Assembly: GCA_032158295.1 (NCBI GenBank)
Contig: CM063245.1
Coordinates: 4,450,700-4,514,699, forward strand
DNA: 64,000 nt
From: Pycnopodia helianthoides
Taxonomy: Eukaryota > Echinodermata > Asteroidea > Forcipulatida > Asteriidae
Direction of reading: 5' to 3'
Part shown: one piece after another, positions 1 to 14,500 of the stretch
How positions within the stretch are numbered: position 1 is the stretch's first letter
Layout of the letters: each line of letters opens with the position of its first letter
Position numbers and translations under genes: made by a program
The notes under the pieces: model-generated
What the model was told of the DNA's origin: nothing
Databases searched by the model: none
What the model saw: the letters and a program-made list of their open reading frames with translations, nothing else

Positions 1-205
1 TGTAGAGTTTAATATTTTGTTGTTTTGGAATTCCCACATTTATGATGCATTTGTTTTAACACCTGAAACCATATTTATTTTTAAACCAGTCAACGACAAT
101 GAAGATCTTGACCACATGTTGATAACTATTGTAGGTCACAGCCCCTAACATTCCAATCGCAAATATTGAACTCGTTTTTATTTTTCTACTGTTTGAAAAT
201 CACAG
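1..205 (+). other. Intron of the polycystin gene
   Basis: AT-rich sequence with no homologous coding segment. It ends in a polypyrimidine-like run and the cacag acceptor at 201-205. The upstream exons (signal peptide, probable LRRs) are outside the window. Confidence 0.7.
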
Positions 206-3200
206 ATATTTTGCAAGTCTACTTCGAGGGTTGCGAAGACTCTCCGCTGCCATTATTGGCCGAGTCGCTCAGCCTGAGTTCTCCAGTATCGACACCGCAG
301 GAATGCATGGTCTTGTGTGACCTCAACGTTCACAAGTATGCTCTTATTGTGGGAGTTGCTCCATATTGCGTGTGCCAACAAAACCACCACAGCTCAGGAG
401 TGAGTGATTCTTGCAATGCGTGTGGCGGGAATGCACAGGCTTCTTGTGGCGGTCCTAATAGTGTGAGTGTGTACCAGCTGCCATCACTTAGATATGCGAT
501 GCCAGATCCACTGGCAATCACTGGCTTTACTGTAAGCGTTGACGGGACAGTATCCGACGGTCAGTACACGGTGGTAGAGGGAAGCAACATCAACATCACC
601 TTTAGTGTGGCCTCTGGTGAGAATATCTTCTACTCCATCTACGAGAGTGACAACCAGATTGCGGCTGAAACAGCTAAGAGCTGGATCTACTTGAACTTCA
701 CTCGAGGGCCGCACAACCTGACGGCAAGGGCAACCAATGAGATCAACACAGTGACAGATCCCCTGCTGATAACTGCTGAGGAGGACATCAAGAAATCAGG
801 AAGTCTCTTTCTGGAAATTCAAGATCAGGTCATCGCAACATCTGAAAATGTGACAATACCACTTGAAGTTGTGAATAGAAAGCCTGGCATAACAACATGC
901 ACGTTGGATAGTGGGGGCGGATCGTCAACAGTTACATTGGATACAGCCACTGTTTACTACACCACAGCAGGAGTGTTTACAATGAAGGCAAGCTGCACAG
1001 ACCCACCTAGTCCCGCAGCCGACGCCTACGCCCAAATTTCAGTCTATGATAGAGTCTCTATTTCTCTCAATAGCAGCTTCAAAATTCCCCAGGGAAATAA
1101 TCTCACAATTCCCTTCCGGATAGCTGGCACCAACATCACAGACCGCGCAGTCTTGTATGATGGTCAGTCTATGCCTAATACCACATGTCCTGAGAGTAGC
1201 TGTGAGTTGTTCATTGGGGCAACTTTGACAAGCTTAACAGGTACTCACGTTCTTGAGGTGAAGGCCTCTAACTTGATAAGTGGTCTAGTGACTTCAAGAT
1301 CAGATGTCTATGTCGGGGCTCCATTGACAAATTTCTCATCAGCGATCAGTCGAACAGCTGTTAAAGTGAGGGAAACGGTCAACATGACAGCATTTGTCCA
1401 GGGTGGAGCTCCTTGTGATTTTTACTTCAAATTTGGACGGAGAGGAAAACGGATGACTTGTGCGACGGCACCCTGCGAACTATCCTACACGATCAACTTC
1501 TCATCAGCCAGGGAATTCAGAGTTTCTGTGGAAGTCTCAAATGTGATTGATGTTGTGAAAAGTGAGACTTATACAGTGAAAGTGTACCAATCAGTGCCAG
1601 ATCTTAGCATGGTGGCATCTAACTCTAGCTCAACTGACAGTCCTGTGGTCTTGAGTTTATATCTTCCATCAAACACATCCGCCTGGCCAACCGAGGCAAG
1701 AGTAGCATTTTCACTTGACTATTTCCCAGACGAACTCGAAGAAGATTTCATTGCCTCACCAGGAGAGTCTATGACCACATATTTCTTGAGCATCCCTGTG
1801 GTCAAATGTTTCAACTTAACTGTCCGAGTTTTCAATGAGATTTCCTCTGTGACCCTCCAAAACATCATCATTCAAGTCGGAGAAGGCATCACAGGCTTCT
1901 CCGGGCGTCTTGTCCCATCATCACAGGTACCTGGAGAAAACGTCAGCTTGGAGCTCCAGGTTATCACCGGAAGTAACGTTACCTTTGTGGTAGATTTCGG
2001 GGATGGTACAAACAAGACCCTACAACATGACAACGAAATTGTTGGACACAATCTGACAATCACAAGATTCTTCAATACGTCGACGACGTCGACGGCATCT
2101 CCGCAAAGTAGCTCCATGATAACACAAATATGCCACACGTATGAGATACCAGGGGTCTACACTATCAAATATAAAGCTCTGAATGTCTTTGGCGAAACAC
2201 ACAGGGAGCTCTCAGTCGACATAATCAACAGACTCAATGGCCTGCAGGTTTACCACAAGACAAACGGGTCAACAGGATTCCCAGTTGACATTGTAGTGTA
2301 CCTGGCAAAGGGTGTCCCGACACCCCAAACTGTTCAGTGTCTCCTCGACTACGATGATGGGCAACCATCAGATTTACTAAATGCCAGTCTGTCCAATTCC
2401 ACCAACCTCACCGCTCACCATACTTACGTCACGCCAAAGCTGAACTATGAAGTGACAGTGTTCTGTGAAAACATGGTTAGCAACGTGACCCTTCAGTTCA
2501 GTCTAGACATGCGTACACCTATATCAAGATGCTCTGTCAGTGCTTCTTCCCAGGCTGTCGCCGTCAACACATCAGTAGTTTACACCATATCGGTGAACGG
2601 ATCATATACTTTTCTGAACCTAACGTTCGAAGACGGCTCCAGAAATGTTACTCTTACCACAGGTGGAGATCACATCTCTCAGAAGTTATACACTGAGCCA
2701 GGCTCCTACGGGGCCACACTGCATGCTTCAAACCCAATTAGCGAGTGTGTGGCACACGGGATACCTGTGACAGTGCAAATCCCTGTACCAGATGATGGAT
2801 ACCAACTGCAGATCAACCCCAGTACGATCATCATTTCTAACCTAACTTCATTAAGGATATACTTTGACAAGGACCTTCCTGTGCCAACAAACATGACTGC
2901 ATTGTGGGACTTCGGGGACGGTACCTCTGATCTTCAGGTCATTCCAAAAGAAACGCGAGACTTCAATATCTCTCATGAATACAGCAAGGGCGGAACTTTT
3001 CATGTTTCTGTGAACCTTTCAAATCTAGTTAGTGGTCAGCTGCTGAAAGGAGCAGTGGTTGTTCTTGAACCGATCCATGGAATCGACTTTGGTGTCAGTC
3101 CCATCGCTGTTGCAGTTGGCGCTAATATAACAGTGTGGATTTTACCCACATCGGGGTCTTCCATAACATACAACATTGACGTTAATGGTAATTGTGTGGG

Positions 3201-5501
3201 AGACGGATTTCAAGACAAGCCGCATAATGAAAGTTTCATTTTCTCCTTTGACTACGATGTACCTCACAGCCTCACAATCCGAGCATGGAACATCCTCAGC
3301 AGCATTGTAAGTAGCCCCAAAGAGATCCGAGTCCTGAACCCTGTGCAAGGACTCACCCTAGAAGTGAGTGACAGTATTCTCTATCCAGGAAATATCGTTT
3401 TCAACCTTGGACTTGCCCCAGGTGTACAGTCTCCAACAGAAATGGATTGCACATGGGAGTGGGGGACCGGTGAATCCAGTAGATTCCGTAAAAATGTTTA
3501 TATTCCAGCTGATGGAGAGCTTGTTTACGACCATGTCTTCTACGGTGGACATTTTCTGGTCGACGTGAATTGTAGTAATGCTCTCGGACACGTAAACCTG
3601 AAAAAAGAGATTGATGTTCATGAAAACATTACTAACTTGAAAATATTCTCCCGTGCACTGGTTGTTGGAGTTGGCTCAGAGGCAACCTTCGAAGTCAATA
3701 TGACGAGTGGCTCACTGGTCAAGTATTCTGTTCTATTTGGTGATGGCCATTATGAAAATCGCACTGTCCCGATGGCCAGCGAAACCAAGAGTCAAAAGTT
3801 TGGGCATAAATTCGCATCACCAGGGACATATAATCTTTCAGTCTCTGCAAGTAACGGGGTTGGTTCATCGGATGCCACATTTGTCATTGAGGTTATGTAC
3901 AGCACTAACACATTGCAGCTTTCATCAGACAGTCCGAAGAAGTTCCCCCATTCACTGGTAACATTTCTGATAACATCGAACGGTTTGAATCATCCGCCAT
4001 ACATCGAAGTGGAATGGCATTTCGGAGACGGGGTTAGTGTAGCTTTTGAGCAAATGAACTTTGACAAGAATCACACCATTATGAACACCCATAAATACAA
4101 CACTTCAGGATCCTACCATGCCTATGCGCACGTGTACAACAGACTTGATGATCAACGACTTGATACAACTGTCGTTATTGAGCCTGACGGGGATGTCAGT
4201 TTGAAATTCGTCGACAACACTGGAAGCCTTAGTGATGGCTTTGGTCCAGACTTGAACTGGTTTCCAAGTGGCCATGAAATTCGACTAGCTGCCAACGGCA
4301 CTCAGAATGGCACATCCGTTAAGTGGAACTTCGGCAACGGGGAAGAAGTATACACTGATTTGGTGAACAGGACGTACGACACACCCGGCACATACACCAT
4401 AACATTGCAATTAAGCAAGGGTGAAAGTCCACCCCAGGAAATGCACTATGTTTTATACATAGTAAGCCCATTTAGCCTGTCCGACATCGAAGCTGTTGGT
4501 GAAACAGAGCAGCAGATTTTCAAACCTGGTGAAGAGGTAGACCTGAGCTTACACGGGAGCGGGTTAACGGACGGTAACCCTCTCTGCATCACCTGGGATT
4601 TCGGTTACGATGGTCAGCACATTGTGTACGGCCCTGAAGCATGTAAAACTTTTTCGCAACAAGATAACAGCAGCTACATTCCAGCGGGTCAAGAAGTAGG
4701 CACAAATCTATCACATGTATTCACGACACCTGGCCACTATCATATCAATGTGTCTGTAACTACTTTCCTCAGTACAGCTCACATCGCCAGAGAATTTACA
4801 GTCAAGGGTTGCCTGTGTCCACCAGTGGTGACCATCAGAGGTCCAGGCGATTCATTCACTCCTAGGGTGCATATAAGGTCGGACGTTATCCAGCTAGAAG
4901 CCAGCGTCTCCGTTGAATGTTTTGGACTTGCCTCGACAAACTTCTCTTGGAGAGTATTTGAGGCCATAAGCGGCACCGAACTGTCCATTCCACCAGAGAA
5001 CAACTACATGTACCAGTTGGATTTGTCGCCTGGTCTCCTTGACGTAGGTCAGTATTTGGTAGCAGTCTATGCTCAGGTAGAGGGCTATACCCCTTCAAGG
5101 GTTGACAGGGCTCTCCTTAGAATAGATCCATCACCTCTGGTTTTGGTGATTGAAGGTGGAAACGGCAGAGCCATGGGCAACAAAAATCCACTGACTCTGA
5201 ATGCCCGGATGTCGTCTTACGACCCAGATGATCCAACAAGCAACGTGCAAAACTGGACCTTCAAGTGGTCATGCCAGATACAATCCAACGCCAGCAAGAC
5301 AGATCTGCTACACCTTTGTGATGACCACACGTCATGGGAGCAGCTGAACATTGCAGACCCTGTGATCAACCTCGACCAGTCAAGGCTGAGACCAGGTGCC
5401 CAGTACATTTTCCGGGTGGATGTGGTATTTGGATCAAGAAGTGCATTTTTTGAGCAAACAGTTATGATCGTAGACGGAATGCCACCTGTGGTCTCCATAA
5501 G
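206..5501 (+). CDS. PKD1: Polycystin exon 1 of window: WSC domain, about 15 PKD repeats, start of REJ
   Basis: A single 5.3-kb exon, like the giant exon 15 of human PKD1. A WSC domain (about 217-480) has the cysteine spacing GCED, ECMVLC, YCVC, CNACGG and SCGG. About 15 PKD/Ig-like units follow (about 500-4805); several carry the hallmark FGDG strand (near 1995, 2910, 3735, 4020) and an HxYxxxGxYxVxV-type strand. The REJ module starts at the CLCPPVV motif near 4810. Many N-x-S/T sites suggest a heavily glycosylated ectodomain. The start uses the acceptor ending at 205 (cacag); an AG ending at 217 is an alternative in the same phase. The exon ends AAG before a GC donor at 5502, leaving phase 2. 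Stops follow soon after in the intron. Confidence 0.93.
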
Positions 5502-8500
5502 GCAAGACAAACGTTCTATGTTTCAATTTATTCCCTAATTTTATACACTGAAAACTCATTTACAAGACAGTTAGTATCTATTTAAACTTGCTCTTATGTC
5601 AGAACGTTTTTAAAAAATTCTACATGAAGTGAACAATTATCAGGCAAGTCTTTCAGTTAATATTTGATCTGATTTACATACATGAATTCTTCTTTTAACA
5701 AAATTTCCAAATCAATCCATAGTGCCCCTTTCAAAGCAACAAAAGAAATGGGACTCATTTGTGTGTCGTACACACCTGGGCCCAATTTCATGGCTCTGCT
5801 TACCGCCGAATTCTGCGCTTGTGGTGACCATTCTCCGCTTACTGTTCAAGCACTGAATTTCTGCGCTAGCTGTGTAAGCGTAGAATGCCTAGTAACATGG
5901 AGTACGCACGGGCACAAGCCGAAAATCCCCGCTAACCTGTGAAATACGCTTGACGTAAGCGCGGAATTCCCCGCTTCAGCAAGCGCCGATTCTTTGCTTA
6001 CGGTAAGCAGAGCCATGAAATTGGCCCCTGCAAGGACAAAAATACACCAGTTCTTTTGATCTCATAAGATTGTTCAAACACCAATCAGGGGCTGAGAATC
6101 ATAGCTGACAAAAAAGTCGAACACTGGGATCTATATTTTAGGAGGTACTTTGAAATGGTGGCATTTCCAACCTTGTGTTAACCCCCTGGAGCAAGAAGCT
6201 TTTGGGAATTAATGCTCTGAACTACTGTGCTGAGGACACTTCCTCTGCACTAGAGAAGTAGATCAAAGAGCCTGACATATTTCAGTTGGAGAAAAACACA
6301 GTTTTTCAGTTTTCAGTTTTCAGTCAAAACACAGAATTTTTTTTTCTTTACCGGACAGAGTTTAAAAAAAAAAAAAGGTCTGAATTCAGATGAAAGTCTG
6401 CAGTTTCTCATCCTTGATTAAATGTTTTGTACAATACAGCTGTGTTTCCAACTGTGCCTCTAAAATCAACCCCACCTCTTCGTTTATACTGCAAGGAGCC
6501 TGCAGCGGTTGCGACGCAGGAGAAGCAGTCTATGACTGGTCTGTATTTGTGAGGGAACAGGGCAGCAAAGTGTTAACAGTTATCAATGATCTTGAAAGTA
6601 AAACCTCAACAGGTAAGCAGTAGCACTACTCAAGACTATTTGGAGAAAAAAAAATCAATCGATTAAATTAATTGATATTAATATCATGTTGCAGACCTTG
6701 CAAGTCTCCCTCATATTTGAATATTGGAGTCTTTGTTTCCTTCATAAATAATGAACCCTTTCCTTACCATTGGCGACTTTAGTCGACCAAGCTTACACAC
6801 AAAAAAGCACTTGAGGCTGAGCACAAAGGCTAAAGGCCTTAGTAATAAGGCTGTAGTTTTGTCCATGTTCACCCTCCGTACCAAATCTTACCAGCATTGG
6901 AAAGACAAAGATCAGATCTTTTCAATGATGGTAAAATAAAATAGGGTTGCTATTATTTAATTCCTTCAAATTGAAGTGGAAAGATCAGAAATGCCAAACA
7001 GCTACTGAGCGCCATATAGTTTATGTAACAGTACAAAAAAGTGTTGAGTTTACAGGTCACACTGAGGAAACAAAGACCAAGAACTTGGACATTTATTGAC
7101 AAAGTTCTATAAGAATAGACATCGTCTTCTATTTGTCCTTTGCCCGGTCAGCTATTTGCGTGTAGAGCCTCGAATTGGGGACAGCAGTGAATAGAAGCAT
7201 TGTATAACTCTGAATTGTCACAGTAATGTAATTACACTTTCAGCCAAGCAGATACAAAAATACAATACAAATGAAGCATGAAGTCGAGGCTGTACAAGCA
7301 CATGGCGGATCCGTGCATGCAGCGAATTGACCCAATTTACCTGCTTCATCACCAACAATAAATCTTTGTTGTGCCATTATGGAAATCAGATTCCCGTGTG
7401 TGTGCAGTGCGCATTTTAGGCGACGCACGCACGGTTAGACGTGCACCATATCTTTACATCAATTTGACTCCCCAAATAGCAGACCATGGGCAGACAGTAG
7501 CCACATGTTACGTCAGTACAAATTCTCCATAGTTATGTCAGAAGCTCCTGGGCCCAATTTCATAGAGCTGCCTAATCAGAAAATACTGCTTAACAATTGC
7601 CTGCTCAGCAGAAATGAGCAGGATACCAGTTACAAATTGTACATGCGATATGGCAGTTTGGCTTGTAACCTTGTTCTGGTTAGCATAATTTTGTTGTGCT
7701 TAGCTACTTTTTGTGCTTAAGCAGCTCTATGAAATTGGGCCCTGGTGCTTTGAGGAGACTTTGAATTACAAATAGTAACAATTTGGGAGGCTAACCATCC
7801 TCAACCATCCTCACTCGGTCATGGCTACAACATGTTCGAGCCGCAGGCATGCAAGGGTGCCTTTGGCAGACAGCCACATCGACCATATAAATGACAACGG
7901 AACACAGCCAGCGATCGAATTGATTACAAAAGAAGAAGCTCTTGATTTTTCTGTTTGGTCAATTAGGTTTGGACAAGCAAGGTATTGCTTTTTATCCACA
8001 CAACTTTGAAGGAGGCAGAGAGTACATGCTTCAATTGAATGTCTGGGACCCGACTCATGAAAGTGGCTTCACACAACAGTCTTTTATCACCAATCTACCA
8101 CCCTATGACGGTTCATGTTCGATCACTCCACTTGTAGGTAAGATTTTTTATGCATTGATGTATGGGTAAATCCAGGATCAAGTTTTGTAAGCCATAATGC
8201 AATTATTACATCAACTTAATTGTGTGAGGTATCCGCTGCTGATAGCAGGATTTCAAATAGACTCCTGTCACCAAGCACATTCTGTGGTCTAGTGGTTAAA
8301 GGGGCACATTGCCTTCGGATTGGGCGCTTTGGGCTAGAAAAGGCATTCATATTAAATGAGTATGGTTTGAAAGACAACTTTAAAGTAAAATATAACTATT
8401 CCCGTAAATATCCCTTGAAATTGTAAAAAAAAATTGTTACATTCATGACAGAATATGGTCCGCCATTTTTTATAGAACCAACAAAAGGGCGGAGTTAGTA

Positions 8501-11500
8501 TAGTTGACATTAACTGCTGCATAATTTGGTTAAAGGACCATTACAGAATTGGTTTTTGCTAACGAAACAGTTGCTGGCAGTGTAAGCACTTTATGTAATC
8601 CACCATATACATAAACTGACGAACCTGTAGAAGTTTGAGATCGATCGGCCATCTGGGTCACAAGAAAATACTGAAAAACTGATTACACATTTGCAGGAAA
8701 TCATATAGATTCAACAAATGAATCAAACGCTCACTGAGCGATAAACTCCAATCGGAAAATTAGTTTATTCATTTCTCATCAAATATGGCATTTCAGACAG
8801 AAATATTTCAAGGGATGTTTTCTACTATCATCATCATTAGACCTTGTAAGTTTTATGTAAATCTGTAATCAAAAAGTACATTTTACAAGTTTTTTTCTTA
8901 CCAATTCTGTAATGTTCCTTTAAGAATTTGAATTTAGGTTGTTGATGGTCTTCAACTGAGCCATCTCTTCCCCCCCCCCCCGATTTTAGCTCTCATCTTG
9001 AGTAGGCCCTTATGATGGGATCCTTAACTCTTTAGCAATCGCGCACAAGTTAGTCATGCACTAAAAACGGCACAGGAAGTGACAAACCTTTCTACTGGAC
9101 CTAGAAATCCTGTGATCATTTTCATTGTGATTATTTGTGTGAATTACAAGTTTGATTCAGAGGACGTATCAACTAAAATTAGGGAAAAAAATTGTTTGTG
9201 TACATAGTGACTGTTTACATGTAAAATTGTGCGGAGAAGTTTGCTCAACTGTACTGTCATCTCAAAGAAAAAAACTGTTACAAAATTTGATTGAAAATAT
9301 TCCCATCATACCTTTGGAAATAAAAACTAATGCCTCTATTACCTACAGATAACTTCTTTACCTAAAAATCTCCAAAAGTTTTTTTAAATCATGGTAATTC
9401 GTGTTTAAAAACACCTGCAAGTGAAAACATTGTGAAAGTGAGTGCGGTTGCCATTACTGTGTACATTGAGAATGAAATTCATGGTACATAACATACGGTA
9501 CATAACACACGGTACACACAACAACTACTCGTTGTGTGTTGCATCTGTGCGTTGGTGATGGGACTTCCGACCTTTGAACCGTTGATGGTGGAAAACAACT
9601 TCTTCTTTTTTGTGACCATGTGTTATTTTTATACCATTGTAATATTGACATCGCGCTCTATCTACAGCCGTTTGGTGCATTTCAATCACATGTGTTAAAA
9701 CTCAAGATACAACTTGCCAAACTTCTCGGGAGGTTTGGGGCACTTTTGAGGAGTAACAGGCAGAGTGGTTAAGGGCGGTTTGAGGACTAAAGGGTTAAAC
9801 CAAAATTGCTGTATCATCATGATACAGCATTTCCATGCCATTAAAACTTTAAAAGAGGTGGATACCACCACTACAATTACTATTACAAATCACAAGATAT
9901 ATACAACATTTGAAAGCTCTTACCGTCTCTTCTCACCACAGGATATGCCATCAGCACCGAGTTTACTATCACCTGCTCCGATTGGCTGGACGAAGGCCGC
10001 GCCCTTAACCGCACCTCCCTCTCCCCCGATCTCGCCTCGGTTCAGTTCCTCAGGTATCGCGTGACCAACAGAGTTGCCGGGGAGGAAAAGTTTCTACTCA
10101 AGACATCGGGGACGCAGCGGACAATCCCGGGGATTCTCTTAGAGCTTGGGCAGGAGGAGTTTGGCTACGCACACGAGGTGGTGGTCAGTGTGCTGGATGC
10201 ATACGGGGCAGTTGCATTTGTCAATTTGACAGTTGTGGTAAGTTACCAGGGATTGCACCTGATTGTTCTTGGAGATGACCCCAAAAGAAGCTTAATTTCA
10301 ACCACAGTCTCGGTCCCTCACTTTAAGGAATTTCAGGAGAGCTATATATTCTGCCCTCCTTCAATTATTGAGATGAGGAGAGCTCTTCACACATCTGTAT
10401 AAAAAGTGAAACCAAAACTTAGATTTTTACCAAATCTATTATGTGTATGTTTTGTAAGTACATGCACCTCTAAGTACCACAGGGTACATTACCTTAAAAA
10501 GAACTGTCCAACTGATTAACTACTGCCTGAGCAGGACAATTATTTTCAGAACCAAGTAGTCTCACGAATTCCCAAATCTACTCTGCGGCAGAAGAATAAA
10601 TAGCAAGACAATCTCTCAAAGAACAAAATCTACACAGCAATGTAGATATTTACACATTGTACAGTCTCCTGACGATGACTAGAGCAAACTAGTCGAAACA
10701 TGAGACCAAAAAGAACTCACTCCACGGCAGTGCAGTCAATTACGAGAAGTCCCCCCGATCCACTGTGCGAAAGTAGTAGTCCAGGCCAATTTCTTACCTT
10801 CTGCCCTGGTAGTAGTAGTTAATAAGCATGACAGTTCTTTTCAGAACTCAGAAGTCTCCCAAATTCCGAAAATCTACTGCGCAGTAGTAAAACAAATAGC
10901 AAGAAAAGTTCTCTAAAGAACACAATCTACACAGCAAAGTAGATATACACATGGTGTTATCGCAAACCGAATATACATTGATACCTCGCCATGCAATGCC
11001 TCAAAGACCATATATACACCTGGTGTTACTGTACACTGAATATACGTCAATGTATAGTCTCCTCATACATTTACACGTGTGTACCTTGGACAATCCTGTA
11101 GGTGAAACCGCCCAGTCTGACCGAGGAGCAACTCATATCCCTGTTCAGTTCCAACACCAGTCAACTTTCACTTCTGGTTTCATCTGGTGACATGGAGGGG
11201 GCTACTCAGCTCATATCTGCAATCCTGTCTGTCCTCCCTGTTGTAAGTTGAGATATACAAGTAATTCTGTCAGACTTATGCTGGAATTTTCTACAAGCAG
11301 TTCTCAGGAAATTTTTCCCCTCTCTATAAATCATAAAAATAAAAATAAGTTAACCTTATAAAAAAAAATTTTTGAGGGGGGTATGGTTACTCTTATGGCT
11401 TAGACTTAATTACGTTGTTGTAAATTTGTTTTTCTTTCTCCTTTCAGGTTGGAAATTCATCACTTACAGAGGTAAGTGTACCTACATGTATATCATTCTT

Positions 11501-14500
11501 CGAGCACTCAATCTTTGAGCCTGAGTCATCAGTGTTGAGTCAGAGTCCAAGTCCCAAGCCCTTTAGGTTGAGTCTGGGTCCAGTCATTTGGGTTGAGTCT
11601 GAGTTACCAGTCAAAAAGGTTGAATCCAGATGATTGAGTCCTAGTCCTAAGTCATTAAGGTTGAGTCCGAGTCACAGGTCACGAAGGTTGAAACCAGATG
11701 GTTGGGTCCAAGTCCTGAATCATTTGGTTTGAGTCCGAGTCACAAGTCATAAAGGTTGAAACCAGATGATTGAATCCAAGTCCTGAGTCATTTGAGTTGA
11801 GTCGAGCACAAGTCACAAAGGTGGAGTCCAAATGGTTGAGTCGGAATCATACAAGGCCCAATGAGCAAAAGAGGGATACATGTACTTCCAGTTCTTTTCA
11901 CACACTTCAAAAATGAGTACAATCTATCATACACAACAAGTGTGTCTTGTACACATTAATTCCAAACCCTTTACGGCCTTATAATGTGGTACAAAGCTGT
12001 GAATTAGTTAGTCTGGTTTCGATTCATCTTTCCAGCTAAGGTCTGAATTAATATCAACACTATCTACAGCGTCTCTATGGGGAAAGACAATTGAATCGCT
12101 CCTGCAAGGCTCTTCTTTTCTGTCAAACAGCGTTACTGGTCACCTCAACGACAGAGCCTTGGTAAGTGCATGATTATCTTAGACCTGGAATTTTAGCTTA
12201 GGGAGGAAGAACAGCTTCACCCTGCAAAGGGAACCTGGCCATGGAAAATCATAAAGTGTACGGGTGAATCTTGAAGGGGCACCAAGGCCAAGACCAGGGG
12301 TAACAGAGGTCAATACGTGGCACAACAAAGGCTATAGCTTTGTATGGCCTCTATTTCCTTTTTTTTTACACATAAAAATTCTACTGCCAAATGTCAACAA
12401 GATGACACCAACCTGATTTTACTGATGTGCAATTTATGAGTGGTGCAGTGCATGTGTTGCTACAAGTAGTGGAGATGCATGCATCACACACATTACTGAC
12501 GTGGGCCTCAGTGAATAAGTCTGTTGCAAACAATACAAAATTTGATCAATTTTGCTTGACATTCCTTTCTTAGCTGGATGCAGCAAAAGCAATGTTAAAC
12601 ATGGCCATGACCCTGCAAGGCATTGATGCTGATGATGAAGAATTGGTTATCTACACAACAGCAGGTAAGACCCTTGTCAGACACACACATCATCGAGCTA
12701 TACTCTAGCTAACAACTTTTCTACTGGTCTTTTTAGTTTTGTAATTTTTGGAGGGAAGGGGTCAATTTTCAGGAAAGATACTCTTCACACATTGGGAAGC
12801 ACCTCGAAACTCTAGGCGGTCATGGTTGAGGTAGTCAGTGTTTTTTTCCCCGCCGTTCACATTGAAGAACCTGGTTCGAGTCCCACCAGGGGCACTATGT
12901 GTATTGATTTTTCAGTCCCTTCCTGATTGCGTGGGTTTTCCCTGGAAGGTTTTCCTCCCACATCTAAACCTGAAACTTCTTTCATTGTCTTTTCTCCATG
13001 AAGTTCTTGGCTTTAGTAAAGCGATTACATTCACTTTTCTGACAAAATCCTTGGCTTCACAGCCAGAGTTAGTAATGAGAATATTAATGAAAATGAATGA
13101 AATAAAATGAAACTAATGAATGAATTAATACATAAAAATGAATACTTGTGAAGATGGACCAAGATGAAAAGTACATAAAAGAAAATTGTCTACTCACCAC
13201 TACTTTAGAAATCACTGCCGGCTTAGGGAGGATGATCAGCCAATCAGATGATTTACTTCAGGGTGCCATGGGAACCAGTGAGGCAGGTCTGCACACCATC
13301 GCTGACTCCGACTTTTACGGTGATGACTTCTCCCCTGAGGATGTTGCCGAGCAAGCTGCCCGAAACGATGAGGAGAAGAGGAAAAATTTACAACATGCAC
13401 AAATGGTGGTACGTATGGTGTGTGGGTGGGTAGGTATACACATTCAAACCGGGGACCTATAACAAAAGAGGACAATATGGTCCCCGTTTGGGGAAAGGTC
13501 CCCAGTTGGAAAACGTGTACAAAACCAATGAGAGCTGTTGCCAAAAAGTTAGAGTACAAACAAAAGAGGGACAATAGGAGGTCCCCGATTGCAGGTGTTT
13601 ACACACTTGACTTACAACCAACCACACTGTGTTTTTGCTGACAGTGTTGAATAACATAGGGCTGTTAGTGTTTACAAAATACAAAAACAAAATCTTGAAA
13701 ATTAGAGAACAGTTTCCCTTTGATCTGGAGACAAGATAAGAAAAGATAAGATGAAAACTTTTTCTATCCCACAATGGAGGAATTAAAACTGGCCTGCCCC
13801 AAAAAATACTTCTGAAAATGATAGATGGTAGAGTGCCAGCACATTAATCTGGAGGTCGCAGGTTCAAATCCTGCTCCAGTAATTTTTCTTGATTCAACCC
13901 CAACGAGTTGTATTTTTGTCATGTCCAAAGGGATCTATAAATTTAAGAAATGCACAATTACAAAATTCTTTACCTTGAGGATCTGAACTACTTTTCAGGC
14001 AACAAGAAGTAACTATAAATAAATAAATAATAAACTTGCGGGTACAACCATGTATTAAATCTCTTTTGTGGGAGTGTTGGCTCTGAAAAGAGCCGGTGTG
14101 GTCTCGACGCTTCGAAAAGTATACTCTGCTAATCTTCAGGAGAAACCTGAAGAGATTTACTACATGGTTGTACCCGCAAGTTTACTATTTATTTACAGTT
14201 ACTTCTTATTTCCACACCATGCAAAGCTTCTAACACCACTTTTTTTCAGGCATTTACAATTAGCACCATCGCACGGCAAACTATTGACTTCGCGGTGGAT
14301 GTCGTCATGGGCAAGAGGGTCTTGGGTCAGCCTCCCCTGCGCCTGAGCTCTTATGGTCTCATTGTGGAGGTTTTCAAAGGTAAACCAGACTCAATAGCGA
14401 ATAAATCCACACAGATTGGTGCCGGGTCCTTCAGTCTTCCAGATGCATATTCACTGTTTGGTGAACGAGACGACATCTATGTTGAACAGACTGTGAGTAC

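Noticed and set aside
7942..7966. Upstream extension of polycystin exon 3
   Set aside because: The open frame extends upstream, but the acceptor at 7966 gives the phase that joins exon 2 and keeps family sequence.
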